Source of the DNA: an uncultured Caulobacterales bacterium
GTDB taxonomy: Bacteria > Pseudomonadota > Alphaproteobacteria > Caulobacterales > Caulobacteraceae
Length of the DNA: 64,000 nt
Reading direction: 5' to 3'
Assembly: GCA_903900155.1 (NCBI GenBank)
Contig: CAIUMD010000060.1
Location: 19,699 to 83,698 of the forward strand
The translations under genes and the position numbers were made by a program. Within the stretch, counting starts at the first letter, position 1. The number at the start of each line of letters is the position of its first letter. Shown one piece after another: positions 18,701-27,290 of the stretch. The notes under the pieces were generated by a model. It was given only the letters and a program-made list of their open reading frames with translations, made no database searches and was not told the origin of the DNA.

Positions 18701-19175
18701 CAAGCTGGACACCAGGCTGACCTACATCCTGGATCCGGGCACCGTGGTGGCCGGGGCCGGCACGGTCACCAAGCCGCCGACCTACGGCGCCGGTCCGTGG
18801 CTGGGCGCCTCGCCCAAGGGCCTGAACTTCACGCTCTACTACGAGACCGAGAAGTTCAACGCCCGCGTCTCGGTCGCCAAGCGCGACGCCTACAAGACCA
18901 CCTACCCGCTGACCGCCGGCAACTGCGACCCGGGTCTGCAGTCGAACGGCACGGCGTGCGACAGCCCGCTGATCAACGAGTTCGGCTCGTCGGCCGCGAC
19001 CACCAATGTCGACATGTCGGTGCGCTGGTCGCCGATCAATAAGGTCAGCATCACCTTCGAGGCGCTGAACATCACCGACGAAAAGGCGACCCGCTACAGC
19101 TACACCGATCCGGTGATCCAGTCGTACGGCGCCAGCGGCCCCAACTACCGCCTGGGCGTCCGCTACAAGTTCTAG
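15717..19175 (+). CDS. TonB-dependent outer-membrane receptor (pectin locus)
   Basis: A 1152-residue receptor with a signal peptide (residues 1 to about 33, ending FAAAQ), a TonB box SEVVVTGY, a plug domain (about 60-190, with LPGISIDRDNGEGRTISVRG) and a long beta barrel ending in the required aromatic residue (RLGVRYKF). The large size and plug motifs fit the sugar-polymer receptors common in Caulobacter. The downstream pectate lyase and pectinesterase imply pectin oligogalacturonides as the ligand, an inference. The start has a clear GGGGAGG site. A hairpin terminator lies between it and the lyase, so lyase expression may be reduced relative to the receptor. Confidence 0.93.
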   Translation: MTIHRDQHKKRALLLASISTAAFVAAAPGFAAAQEAAPASAPGETVSEVVVTGYRAALRSALNLKKNSDVMMDAINAEDIADFPDSNLAESLQRLPGISIDRDNGEGRTISVRGLSGDFSRVRINNMEALSTGAANDAGSSPNRSRAFDFNAFASELFSSVRVRKSSSAEADEGSLGATVDLITGRPFDYKNSAAAFSAEDSYYQNGKKHAPRITGLFSDRFFDGKLGVLVSAAWAKRNSEDDNYARGTGSSDYVYRGSTWTGDELPGRAGFAAPTGTVFSALIPTTLTGVALNAYKADPANYYNPMANPDAYAAMTGSDPVAYAKLYPGCAAVAAQAVAGLTPTTPGCNNSLVRFPALPSISQRNVETERLGLTGSFQLQLAERTRLTVDGLYSKFESTSTNYQLGPVGLNRNNTNASYQYGANVPTATARAGSAFTDAQRRALYPGTCTFAAETELSPGTDCGQSLNGNNPLPGYTYSYNPNNLDAYEYYTNPASPGYMGPAASLPFRGQLIGRPAVKVLDADVVGQNAEYLKLGNVDWRSGADRGAYTTDFRQVSATVDHEFSDKLRATATLGTSRSENVNVGTLVEFNALDVQGPFVFDERGATGMPKFDAGFNAADPKNWGVIKGFSGMRHYRRTTINDYKGGKIDVTYELDDHWTIKAGVTKREFKFSTDQYERNNDLLNPTEKEAKVTVASLGKVIEFGNGLDVPAGSTTSFFAPNMEAFSQVFGFDCNCINKFGDFTITRKRNRTATFGVTEKNLSYYAQFNFSYDVWGGRRLFGNVGVRQAQTDVAAFGETTAGRRIAGENHYTDTLPSGNITWEAWDNLYIRAAAAKVMARPLLGNLSPAITGISIPGDGSNIGGTITVGNTKLSPFRGEAYDVAAEWYFNKGGLISLGYFRKDISSFPQTVFYEAPLSQFLDAEAIAALKLQFPAETGADVFRRAYIDANNTVLARQVRDAPGGYLQGWEFNFQQDLTFLPWYFKNLGVQFNMTKLDTRLTYILDPGTVVAGAGTVTKPPTYGAGPWLGASPKGLNFTLYYETEKFNARVSVAKRDAYKTTYPLTAGNCDPGLQSNGTACDSPLINEFGSSAATTNVDMSVRWSPINKVSITFEALNITDEKATRYSYTDPVIQSYGASGPNYRLGVRYKF

Positions 19176-19229
19176 GCTGACTTCCCTCAAGATCCCGGGG
19201 GCGCCTCCAACGGTCCGGGGATTCGGAGC

Positions 19230-19266
19230 GACGCCGGCGATGCCCATCGCTGGCGTCGAGCTTTTT
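19230..19266 (+). terminator. Intrinsic terminator or attenuator between receptor and pectate lyase
   Basis: A 12-base stem GACGCCGGCGAT/ATCGCTGGCGTC (one wobble pair) with a GCCC loop, followed after four bases by TTTTT. It ends only 15 bases before the pectate lyase start, so readthrough transcription is likely if the lyase has no promoter of its own. Confidence 0.8.
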
Positions 19267-19280
19267 GGATGGAGTTTGGA

Positions 19281-20876
19281 ATGTTCTCGCGACGCACCTT
19301 GCTGGGCTCCGTGGCGGCCCTGCTTTTCCTGGGAAGCGCCGCGCGGGCGGCGACCGGCCCGACCTCCGCGCAGGTCAAGGCGACCATGGCCCGGGCGACG
19401 CGCTTCATGACCGACAAGGTCGCGGTCCACGGCGGTTATGTCTGGTCCTACCTGCCGGACTTCTCGCGCCGCTGGGGCGAGATGGAAGCCTATCCGTCGA
19501 TGATCTGGACCCAGGCGCCAGGCACGCCCGAAATGGGCCAGATCTTCCTCGACGCCTATCACGCCACCGGCGACGAGGCGTACTACAAGGCCGCCCAGCA
19601 GTCTGCCGACGCCCTGATCGCGGGCCAGCATCCGACGGGCGGCTGGAACTACATCATCGACTTCGCCGGCGAGGCCTCGCTGAAGCGGTGGTACGAGACC
19701 ATCGGGGCCAACGGCTGGCGGCTGGAGGAATTCCAGCACTACTACGGCAACGCCACCTTCGACGACCACGTGACGGTGGAGTGCGGCCGCTTTCTGCTGC
19801 GCCTGCACCTGGAGAAGGGCGATCCCAAGTATCGCGTCGCCGTCGACAAGGCCGTCGATTTCGTCCTGAAAAGCCAATATCCGAATGGCGGCTGGCCCCA
19901 GCGCTGGCCGCGCATGGGTCAGTTCACCAAGCAGGGCCGTCCCGACTACACCGATTTCATCACCCTGAACGACGAGGTCGCTGAGGAGAACATCGACTTC
20001 CTGCTGCTCGTCCTGCAGCAGCTGAAGGACGAGCGGGTCCGCGAGCCGGTCAAGCGGGGCATGGAACTGATTATCGCCCTGCAGCAGCCGCAGCCCACGC
20101 CGGGTTGGGCCATGCAGTACTCACTGGACCTCAAGCCCGCGACGGGACGCACCTATGAACCCGTCTCGATCACCCCGCACGGCACGGCCGCGGCGGTGAT
20201 GCAGCTGATCGCCTACTACCAGCAGACCGGCGAGCGCCGGTACCTGGCCCGGATCCCGGAGGCGCTGGACTGGCTGGCCAGCGTCGAGATCCCGGCCGAC
20301 AAGCGCGGGCCGGACGGGCGCAACTTCTACCGCAACTACGACCCCGCGACCGGCAAGCTGCTGGGCGGCCATCGCAGCGGCTCCAACAGCCAGAACGGCA
20401 AGTTCTGGGCGGACTTCAACACCGAGGGGACCAAGGCGGAGAAGCACATCAATGTCTCGTCGCTGCGCGCCCGCTACGAGCGCGTCGCGGCGATGTCGCC
20501 GGAGGAGGCGACCAGGAACTCGACCCTGATGGGCCGCGGGCCGTCGCTGCTGCCGCCCTATGTCGTCAGCCATGTCGGCGGTTCGGACCTCAAAGTCACG
20601 GTCGGCGAGGGCAAGCGCCTGGCGGCCGCAGCCGAGCTGGTCTCGAGCCTGAACGCCGAGGGCTATTGGCCCGTGGAACTGCGCACGACCAGCCATCCCT
20701 ATCGGGGCCCTGGCCCGGACAAGCCGCCGGCCGGCTTCATCGATGTCGGCCAGGTGGGCGACGCCTGGGACACCTCGCCCTTCACCCTGCCCAGCGGCCC
20801 GATGGGCATTTCCACCGGCGCCTATATCAACAATATGGCGCGCCTGATCACCTATCTGCGGACCCAGACAGCATGA
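19281..20876 (+). CDS. Secreted pectate lyase, PL10-like
   Basis: A 531-residue protein starting at the ATG with GGAG six bases upstream; another ATG four codons earlier lacks spacing. The N-terminus MFSRRTLLGSVAALLFLG is a Sec- or Tat-like signal with cleavage near ARA. The helical-toroid repeats include KSQYPNGGWPQRWP and DFITLNDEVAEEN, the pattern of PL10 pectate lyases. It should cleave polygalacturonate in the periplasm or outside by beta-elimination. It overlaps the pectinesterase by four bases (ATGA). The catalytic arginine could not be assigned with certainty, and the C-terminal 150 residues are unusual for a minimal PL10 domain. Confidence 0.85.
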   Translation: MFSRRTLLGSVAALLFLGSAARAATGPTSAQVKATMARATRFMTDKVAVHGGYVWSYLPDFSRRWGEMEAYPSMIWTQAPGTPEMGQIFLDAYHATGDEAYYKAAQQSADALIAGQHPTGGWNYIIDFAGEASLKRWYETIGANGWRLEEFQHYYGNATFDDHVTVECGRFLLRLHLEKGDPKYRVAVDKAVDFVLKSQYPNGGWPQRWPRMGQFTKQGRPDYTDFITLNDEVAEENIDFLLLVLQQLKDERVREPVKRGMELIIALQQPQPTPGWAMQYSLDLKPATGRTYEPVSITPHGTAAAVMQLIAYYQQTGERRYLARIPEALDWLASVEIPADKRGPDGRNFYRNYDPATGKLLGGHRSGSNSQNGKFWADFNTEGTKAEKHINVSSLRARYERVAAMSPEEATRNSTLMGRGPSLLPPYVVSHVGGSDLKVTVGEGKRLAAAAELVSSLNAEGYWPVELRTTSHPYRGPGPDKPPAGFIDVGQVGDAWDTSPFTLPSGPMGISTGAYINNMARLITYLRTQTA

Positions 20877-22228
20877 CCTTTCCGATGACGCGCCGCGTGG
20901 CGCTGGCCGGCATCGCGGCGGCTCCCGCCGTCGCGCGAGCCGCGACGCCGGCGACCGCGACCTACGCCCTGGTCCCCGACATCGTGGTGGCCAAGGACGG
21001 CTCGGGCCAGTTCAGCACGATCCAGGCGGCGCTGAAGTCGATCGCCCCCGACAATCGCGAGCGCAAGGTGATCCTGGTCCGCAACGGCTTCTACGACGAG
21101 GCCGTGCGGATCGACGCACCCTACGTGACCCTGCGGGGCGAGAGCCGGCTGGGCGTGCGCCTGCAAGCCCATCGTCCCGCCAACGAGACCAAGGACGAGA
21201 TCGGCCAGGGCGTGGTCAATATCGGGCCGACCGCCCACGACTTCGTCCTCGAGCACATGACGGTGCACAACACCGTCACCGTCGCCGGTCCCCACGCCTT
21301 CGCGGTGCTGGGCCGGGGCGATCGGACGATCATCCAGGACGCCGACCTCTTGAGCCTGGGCGCCGACACCCTGGCGCTGTGGCGGACCGACAAGTCCAAG
21401 GCCGAGATGGGCCTGTCCGAAGCGCCGGGCGCCACGCCGCTCAGCCCCGACGGTGGGCGCTATTATCACACCGACCTGCGGATCACCGGCGCGGTGGACT
21501 TCGTCTGCCCGCGCGGCTGGTGCTTCATGTCCAACTCCGAGATCGTCCAGATCTATCCCCGCGCCGAGGCCGCCGTCTGGCACGAGGGCAAGGGTAACGC
21601 CGACAAGAAGTTCGTCATGAAGGGCTGCACGTTCGACGGCCCGCCGAACTTCTATCTGGGCCGCCATCACCGTGACGCGCAGTTCTATTTCCTGGACTGC
21701 GCCTTCTCCGAGCGGATGCGCGACAAGCCGACCTATCAGGTGATCTACCCGCTGGACGGCGGGACCCCCAGTCCGGCCGACATGGAACGCAACCGCGTCG
21801 CGGCCGCCGAAACCCAGTGGGGCGAGCGCCGCTATTTCAGCAACAGCCACCGCACGGGCGGCGACTACGCCTGGATGGCCGATAGCCTGAACAAGGCTCA
21901 AGCCGGCAAGATCGACGCGGCCTGGACCTTCGCCGGCACCTGGAACCCCGAACGCACGGATGGTCCGCGCGTCATCGCCGTGGCGACCGAGGGCGGCAGG
22001 GCCAAGCTGACCTTCGACCGCCTGGTCACGGTGAAGGGCGCGCCGGGGCTGGTCTCGGTCAGCGGTCAGTCCAGCAAGTATGCCGAGGGCAGCGGGACCA
22101 ACACCCTGACTTTCGAGACGGCCGGCGCGCCCGCGCGTCTCGACTTCGCGCAGGGCGTGGTGATCGGCACGGAGGCCGTCGCGAAGACGGCCTTCGCAGC
22201 GGCCCGCCTGCCTACTTCACGTCGATGA
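20873..22228 (+). CDS. Secreted pectinesterase (CE8-like)
   Basis: A 451-residue protein whose ATG overlaps the lyase stop codon (ATGA). The signal peptide begins MTFPMTRRVALAGIA and is probably cleaved after ARA. The beta-helix family pattern is seen in DIVVAKDGSGQFSTIQAAL, GAVDFVCPRG (place of the catalytic GxVDFIFG aspartate) and LGRHHRDA (place of LGRPW). It should remove methyl esters from pectin so that the lyase can act. The last two motifs deviate from the consensus, so the exact ester specificity is uncertain. Its 3' end overlaps the convergent DUF1593 gene by 17 bases. Confidence 0.85.
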   Translation: MTFPMTRRVALAGIAAAPAVARAATPATATYALVPDIVVAKDGSGQFSTIQAALKSIAPDNRERKVILVRNGFYDEAVRIDAPYVTLRGESRLGVRLQAHRPANETKDEIGQGVVNIGPTAHDFVLEHMTVHNTVTVAGPHAFAVLGRGDRTIIQDADLLSLGADTLALWRTDKSKAEMGLSEAPGATPLSPDGGRYYHTDLRITGAVDFVCPRGWCFMSNSEIVQIYPRAEAAVWHEGKGNADKKFVMKGCTFDGPPNFYLGRHHRDAQFYFLDCAFSERMRDKPTYQVIYPLDGGTPSPADMERNRVAAAETQWGERRYFSNSHRTGGDYAWMADSLNKAQAGKIDAAWTFAGTWNPERTDGPRVIAVATEGGRAKLTFDRLVTVKGAPGLVSVSGQSSKYAEGSGTNTLTFETAGAPARLDFAQGVVIGTEAVAKTAFAAARLPTSRR

Positions 22229-23690
22229 TCACCCGCTTGTAGCGGGTCAGGCGAGGGGAGCCGTGGTCGGTGACGGCCAGGATGACGTGCATCGTCCCCG
22301 TGCCCGGCGGCACGACGCGGTTGGTCTTCACGGTCAGCCAGGCCTTGGGCTGGTCGGCGTTGTTGATGTCCAGCTTCACGCCGGAGGCCGAGCTGGTCAT
22401 GCCGCGCGTGCCGGCCTCTTCGTAGCAGAACCACTCGTAGGACAGGGCGTCGCCGTCCGGGTCGCTGGAGCCGACGGCGCTGAGGTCGACACGGTCGCCC
22501 GGCTTGGCGACGATGTAGTCCGGGGTCTCCAGCTTGGGGACCGGCGGGTGGTTGGCGTCCTTGTAGGACTTGGTCGTCCAGTCCATGCGGGCGGCGAAGT
22601 CGTTCTGGAACGCCTCGCGCCAGCGCCAGACCGTGGCTTGGGCGGTGGTGTGCCACTCGCCGTCGCGGCCCCGGACCTCGTCCATGGCGTTGGTCCAGAT
22701 CGGACGGGTCTCGGGCTCCAGGAACCAGCGCTCCTTGCGCGGGGTGTAGAGCTCGTAGCGGCCGCCCCAGCCGCCCCACTCCGGATGATCGGGATCCGAC
22801 AGGCCGTTGTCGATCAGGTTCAGGAACGACGGGGTGTCGCCCTCCATCTGGAACTTCCAGTTGGGATAGGCCGCGCCCAGCGGGCCCTTGGCGCGGATGT
22901 TGGCGTTGAGCCACTCGTTGCTGACCAGGTACTCGTTCGCCCCGCCGAAGCGGCCGTGGAAATTGTCGCCGCCGATGCCGATCCAGGTCGACATGTGGAA
23001 GCTGACGCCGGGGCTGACGATGTAGTGCAGGTCCGGGAACTCGCGTCGGATCCACGGGCCGCTGTCGTCCTGGTCCGAGATCGCATAGACGCGCAGCTTC
23101 GACACGAACTTGGCCAGCGCCGCCTTGGAGCGGGTGTTGCGCACCTTCCACAGGGCCTGGCCCAGCGCGGTCGGGCCGCCCCAGACGGTGACCCAGACCG
23201 GACGCGGATCATCGCGGTCGACGGCCTTGATCAGGAGGTCCGAGCCCGGCGAGTCCTTGCCCGCGCCGATCGCACTCTTGCCGTCCGGGATCAGGGCCTG
23301 GGAGATCGTCGCCTTCAGCGCGTCGGCGGTTGGGAAGCCCTTCTCGTGCTGTTCCAGGTTGTCGCGGACCTGGCCGTACGTGTCGACGATGTGGGTGATC
23401 AGCCGCGGATTGACCTCGCCCTTCACCGTGGTGGCGACCAGGCCCTCGATGTCGACCTGATTGGCGTAGGTCATCAGGCGGACCATCGACTCCTGATCGT
23501 CGGGGTCGCCGCCGATGTCGGTCAGCACGAACAGGCGCGGCTTTTCGTGCGCGGCCTTCAGCGGCGATTGCGACGGGGCGGGAGCGGCGGGCGCCTGGGC
23601 CGCCATCACCGGCGAGGTCGTCAGGGCCGCGATCAGCGCCAGGCTGGCGGCTGTGCGAAGCCCCTTGGCCAGCGACGTCAGTCCAGTCAT
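22212..23690 (-). CDS. DUF1593 nucleoside-hydrolase-like secreted protein
   Basis: A 492-residue secreted protein with an AAAGGA ribosome site and a signal peptide of about 30 residues (ending SPVMAA). The N-terminal domain (about 50-330) carries LFVLTDIGGDPDDQESM, which resembles the calcium-binding DTDxGxDD motif of inosine-uridine nucleoside hydrolases. An Ig-like C-terminal domain (about 400-492) includes SSDPDGDALSYEWF. The substrate is unknown, but a glycosidic bond of plant cell wall is likely from context. It is divergent from a TonB receptor/GH31 operon, and the shared region has two candidate operator repeats. Confidence 0.85.
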   Translation of the reverse strand: MTGLTSLAKGLRTAASLALIAALTTSPVMAAQAPAAPAPSQSPLKAAHEKPRLFVLTDIGGDPDDQESMVRLMTYANQVDIEGLVATTVKGEVNPRLITHIVDTYGQVRDNLEQHEKGFPTADALKATISQALIPDGKSAIGAGKDSPGSDLLIKAVDRDDPRPVWVTVWGGPTALGQALWKVRNTRSKAALAKFVSKLRVYAISDQDDSGPWIRREFPDLHYIVSPGVSFHMSTWIGIGGDNFHGRFGGANEYLVSNEWLNANIRAKGPLGAAYPNWKFQMEGDTPSFLNLIDNGLSDPDHPEWGGWGGRYELYTPRKERWFLEPETRPIWTNAMDEVRGRDGEWHTTAQATVWRWREAFQNDFAARMDWTTKSYKDANHPPVPKLETPDYIVAKPGDRVDLSAVGSSDPDGDALSYEWFCYEEAGTRGMTSSASGVKLDINNADQPKAWLTVKTNRVVPPGTGTMHVILAVTDHGSPRLTRYKRVIIDVK

Positions 23691-23832
23691 GCGCGGATCC
23701 TTTCCCCGTTCGGACCTTTGCGGTCCCGGCGTTCCGGGATCTGGGTCCTCTTCTGGCGCTCGTGCGCCTTGGCTGAGGCAACAGGTACCGACGGCCAAGG
23801 TGGGGGTCAACGCGGATCTCGCGCGGTTCAAT

Positions 23833-23853
23833 CGAAAAGAAAGGAAAACGAAA
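23833..23853 (+). promoter_or_regulatory. Candidate DeoR-type operator A
   Basis: CGAAA at 23833-23837 and GGAAA at 23843-23847 lie one helical turn apart, with a further CGAAA at 23849-23853. It lies 143 bases upstream of the DUF1593 gene start. This is the weakest of the four related sites. Confidence 0.45.
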
Positions 23854-23989
23854 GTCGCTGTTCCCATCATCTGGGAATGAGCCCTTGGCCTTGAAATTGC
23901 TTGCCATAGACCGTCTTGCAACGGCTTGGCGCGGCGCTTTGAGCCGTCGAAAACCCATTCCTCAGACATATCTTCGGGGCGTTGAATGT

Positions 23990-24010
23990 TTTCGATTGAT
24001 TTCGATTGAT
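23990..24010 (-). promoter_or_regulatory. Candidate DeoR-type operator B
   Basis: A perfect tandem 10-base repeat (TTCGATTGAT twice, 23991-24010). On the minus strand it gives CGAAA-N5-CGAAA. It lies about 230 bases upstream of the TonB receptor start. The inner sequence is nearly identical to site D read on the opposite strand. Confidence 0.6.
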
Positions 24011-24238
24011 ATCCTTTGATAACGCTTTTGTTCAGCGAACAGCGAATGCGTTCCCATCCCAGACCTCCTCTCGGGATTGGGGCGCGTCTAGGCGGCGTCG
24101 GCTTCCTTTCCAGCCGACGTCGCCGCTTTCCGCCCGGGCCGTGTTTCCGGGCGTCCAAGACGATGAGGCGCTCGACAGAAGCGTCACGAGGAAACGCAAA
24201 CGACCGCGCCGAGAGCGCGCGGCGAAGGGGAACGGGAA

Positions 24239-27172
24239 ATGATCGACAGGTTCCAAAAACAATTGGCCGGCAGCGCTTCGGGCCTGGCCCTGGTGCTGGC
24301 GCTGGGCGGCGTCGCCCACGCCGAGGACGCCATCGCCACGGCGAGCAGCGCGGCGGTTCCGGCCGCCATGGGCGCCGCCGCCCTCCAGGAAGCAACCGCG
24401 GCTCAGGCCGACGACACCGCCGTGACCGAGGTCGTGGTCACCGGCTTCCGCAACAGCCTGGCCAAGGCCCTGGAGCTGAAGCGCACCAACACCGGCGTGG
24501 TCGACTCGATCCTGGCCGAGGACATCGCCAAGTTCCCCGATAACAACCTGGCCGAATCGATCCAGCGGATCCCCGGCGTCGCCATCAGCCGCGACCAGGG
24601 CGAAGGCCGGGCGCTGTCGGTCCGGGGCCTTGGTCCCGACTTCACCCGCGTGCGCATCAACGGCATGGAGGCCCAGGCCTCGACCGACGGCTACAGCGGC
24701 GCCAACCGCGGCCGGGGTTTCGACTTCAACGTCTTCGCCTCGGAACTCTTCAACCGCATCGATGTGCGCAAGACGCCGTCGGCCGACGTGGAAGAAGGCT
24801 CGCTGGGCGCGACCGTCGACCTCGTGACCGGCCACCCGTTCGACTACAAGGGCTTCAAGCTCGCCGCCTCGGCCCAGGCCGGCTACAACACCCAGACCGA
24901 AAAGACCCGCCCGCGCCTGGCGCTGCTGGTCAGCAACACCTTCGCCGACGACAAGCTGGGCGCGCTGTTCTCGGTCGCCTATTCCAAGACCGCCGTGAAC
25001 TTCCAGCAGTCCAGCTCGGGCCTGTGGAACCAGGGCAATGGCGACGGCGGCTGGTGCCGTCCGACCACGGGCACGGGCGGCATTTGCGACGTGCCGGCGG
25101 CCGACTTCGCCAGGGCCACCTCGATCTACAATCTGGCCAGCTCGCCCACGACCTACTACCCGCGCTTCATGCGCTACGTGCAGGGCCTGGGCAAGACCGA
25201 GCGCCTGGGCCTGACCGGCTCGCTGCAATGGCAGCCGACCGACGACACCAAGGTGACGCTGGACGGCCTGTTCTCGCGCTACAAGGTCAGCCGGGACGAC
25301 TGGCCGCTGGAAGCCATCGGCTTTTCCCGCGGCGCCTCGCAGGGCGGCAAGCCCGAGATGCTGGTCAGGGACATGATCCTGGATAGCAAGAACACCATGC
25401 TCTACGGCCTGTTCGACAATGTCGACATGCGCTCGGAGCACAATCGCGACGAGTTCTCGACCGACTTCGGCCAGTGGACCCTGAACGCCGAGCACAAGTT
25501 CAACGAAAAGTTCAGCGTCGACGGCGTCGTCGGCTACTCGTACTCGGACTTCGACAACTTCAACGACATCTCGACCCAGATCGACCGCTTCAACGTCGAC
25601 GGCTACTCGATCGACATCCGGCCCAAGGGCCAGTACCTGCCGGCGATCAACTACGGCTTCGACGTCACCAACCCGTCGCTGTGGTACTTCGGTCCGACCG
25701 TGACCCAGCCGGGCGGCACGGGCCCGACGGGTCCTGAAATCCGCCTGCGTCCGAACTACACCGACAACAAGTACAAGACCGTCCAGGTCAACGGTAAGTA
25801 CGCCTTCAACGACGGCCTCACGTTGCGCGCCGGCGCCAACTGGAAGCAGTACGACTTCAGCGCCCAGTCCTATCGCTACGCCCTGGGCGAGGCGAACTTC
25901 CCGGCCATCCCGGCCGGCTACACCATCCAGAGCCTGACCGAGCAGTTCTGCGGCCTGGCCAATCTAAAGGTTCCCACGCCGACCCCGACCTGCTGGACGA
26001 CGCCGAACATCGACGCCTTCCAGGCCGCCTACAACATCTACTCCAACACTGGCCGTACGGCCTTGTCGCAGACCGTCGCCAGCGTGCGCGGCGAAAACCG
26101 CTCGGTGAAGGAAGAGGACAAGACCGGCTACGTCATGGCCAATTTCGACCAGGAGGTCGGAAGCTGGCGCGTGCGCGGCGACGTCGGCGTCCGTTATGTC
26201 GAGACCAACCAGACCTCGAACTTCTACACCAACGTCCCGACCTCGGTGAACGCCGCCGGCTTCGTGATGACGACGGTCAAGCGCCAGTATACCGACACCC
26301 TGCCGTCGTTGAACCTGGTGCTGGAGCCGACCGACAAGCTCCTGGTCCGCTTCTCGGCGGCCAAGGTCATGGCGCGTCCGGCCCTGGGCAATCTGGCGGC
26401 GGCGACCAGCGTCTCGGTGGCGGGCGGCTCGCGCTCGGTCTCGACCGGCAACGCCAACCTCGACCCGTACCGCGCCAAGTCGGCCGACTTCTCGATCGAG
26501 TGGTATCCGAAGTCGGGGACGATCGTGTCGGCGGGCTTCTTCTACAAGAAGATCAGCACCTACGTTCAGACCATCACCACCATCGCGCCCTATTCGTCGA
26601 CGGGCCTGCCGGTCTCGCTGCTGGACGGCACGGGCGTCAACGCCAACGACGACTTCAGCATCACCAACGTCATCAACACCCCCGGCGGTCCGCTGAAGGG
26701 CTTCGAGTTGAACTACCAGCAGCCGCTGGACTTCCTGCCCGACATGTTCCGCGGCTTCGGCGTGCTGGCCAACTACACCTATGTCGACAGCAGCATCGAC
26801 TATTTCGCCACTACGGCGGCGGGCGCGGCCAAGATCAACGCGCCGCTGCTCAACCTGTCGAAGAACGCCGCCAACGCCACGCTGTACTACGAGCGCGGCA
26901 AGGTGCAGGCGCGTGTCTCGGTGAACTATCGCGACAAGTACCTGACCGCCGTCCCGGGCCGCTACAACCAGGACGTCCAGGGCAACCTGTCGACCACGTT
27001 CTTCGACGCCTCGGCCTCGTACAAGGTCACTGAACAGCTGTCGGTCAGCATCGACGCGCTGAACCTCAGCAACGAGAAGGACATCTCGTACATCGACTCC
27101 ACGACCCAACGTTTCGAGAACTACCGGGTCGGCGGCCGCCAGTTCTATGTGGGCGCCCGCTACACCTTCTAG
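24239..27172 (+). CDS. TonB-dependent outer-membrane receptor (plant-sugar locus)
   Basis: A 977-residue receptor with a signal peptide ending AHAE, a TonB box TEVVVTGF (about residue 62), a plug with RIPGVAISRDQGEGRALSVRG, and a beta barrel ending VGARYTF. The ATG follows AAGGGGAACGGG. It is probably co-transcribed at low level with the GH31 enzyme downstream, since a strong terminator lies between them. The ligand is inferred to be a plant-wall oligosaccharide containing the sugar handled by the kinase/transketolase/ABC genes, because the promoter region shares operator-like repeats with those genes. Confidence 0.92.
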   Translation: MIDRFQKQLAGSASGLALVLALGGVAHAEDAIATASSAAVPAAMGAAALQEATAAQADDTAVTEVVVTGFRNSLAKALELKRTNTGVVDSILAEDIAKFPDNNLAESIQRIPGVAISRDQGEGRALSVRGLGPDFTRVRINGMEAQASTDGYSGANRGRGFDFNVFASELFNRIDVRKTPSADVEEGSLGATVDLVTGHPFDYKGFKLAASAQAGYNTQTEKTRPRLALLVSNTFADDKLGALFSVAYSKTAVNFQQSSSGLWNQGNGDGGWCRPTTGTGGICDVPAADFARATSIYNLASSPTTYYPRFMRYVQGLGKTERLGLTGSLQWQPTDDTKVTLDGLFSRYKVSRDDWPLEAIGFSRGASQGGKPEMLVRDMILDSKNTMLYGLFDNVDMRSEHNRDEFSTDFGQWTLNAEHKFNEKFSVDGVVGYSYSDFDNFNDISTQIDRFNVDGYSIDIRPKGQYLPAINYGFDVTNPSLWYFGPTVTQPGGTGPTGPEIRLRPNYTDNKYKTVQVNGKYAFNDGLTLRAGANWKQYDFSAQSYRYALGEANFPAIPAGYTIQSLTEQFCGLANLKVPTPTPTCWTTPNIDAFQAAYNIYSNTGRTALSQTVASVRGENRSVKEEDKTGYVMANFDQEVGSWRVRGDVGVRYVETNQTSNFYTNVPTSVNAAGFVMTTVKRQYTDTLPSLNLVLEPTDKLLVRFSAAKVMARPALGNLAAATSVSVAGGSRSVSTGNANLDPYRAKSADFSIEWYPKSGTIVSAGFFYKKISTYVQTITTIAPYSSTGLPVSLLDGTGVNANDDFSITNVINTPGGPLKGFELNYQQPLDFLPDMFRGFGVLANYTYVDSSIDYFATTAAGAAKINAPLLNLSKNAANATLYYERGKVQARVSVNYRDKYLTAVPGRYNQDVQGNLSTTFFDASASYKVTEQLSVSIDALNLSNEKDISYIDSTTQRFENYRVGGRQFYVGARYTF

Positions 27173-27223
27173 GCTTCCCTAGCCTCCAACAACGGTGTGC
27201 GCCCTCCTGCGCAAACCGTACTT

Positions 27224-27257
27224 CGGCGCCGGTCCCCCCGACCGGCGCCGCCTTTGT
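27224..27257 (+). terminator. Intrinsic terminator after TonB receptor
   Basis: A perfect 11-base stem CGGCGCCGGTC/GACCGGCGCCG with a CCCCC loop, followed by CCTTTGTTT. It lies between the receptor and the GH31 gene. Confidence 0.8.
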
Positions 27258-27290
27258 TTCCCCGGTAAGTTTCGAGGGTGAGGTTCGAGC

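Larger units (their letters stand above)
23691..24238. other. Divergent promoter region between DUF1593 gene and TonB receptor
   Basis: About 550 bases without a gene. It contains two candidate operator repeats (entries at 23833 and 23990) and the AT-rich stretch 23980-24030 that should hold the receptor promoter. I see no small gene or riboswitch-like structure here. Confidence 0.6.

Noticed and set aside
15480..19877. A 1465-codon open frame on the minus strand across the TonB receptor and the pectate lyase
   Set aside because: It mirrors the codon structure of the plus-strand genes, as GC-rich antisense frames do, and its Val/Gly/Arg-rich product has no domain.
23990..24010. Tandem direct repeat as a possible CRISPR piece
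   Set aside because: Only two 10-base units, no spacers and no cas genes. Operator function fits better.
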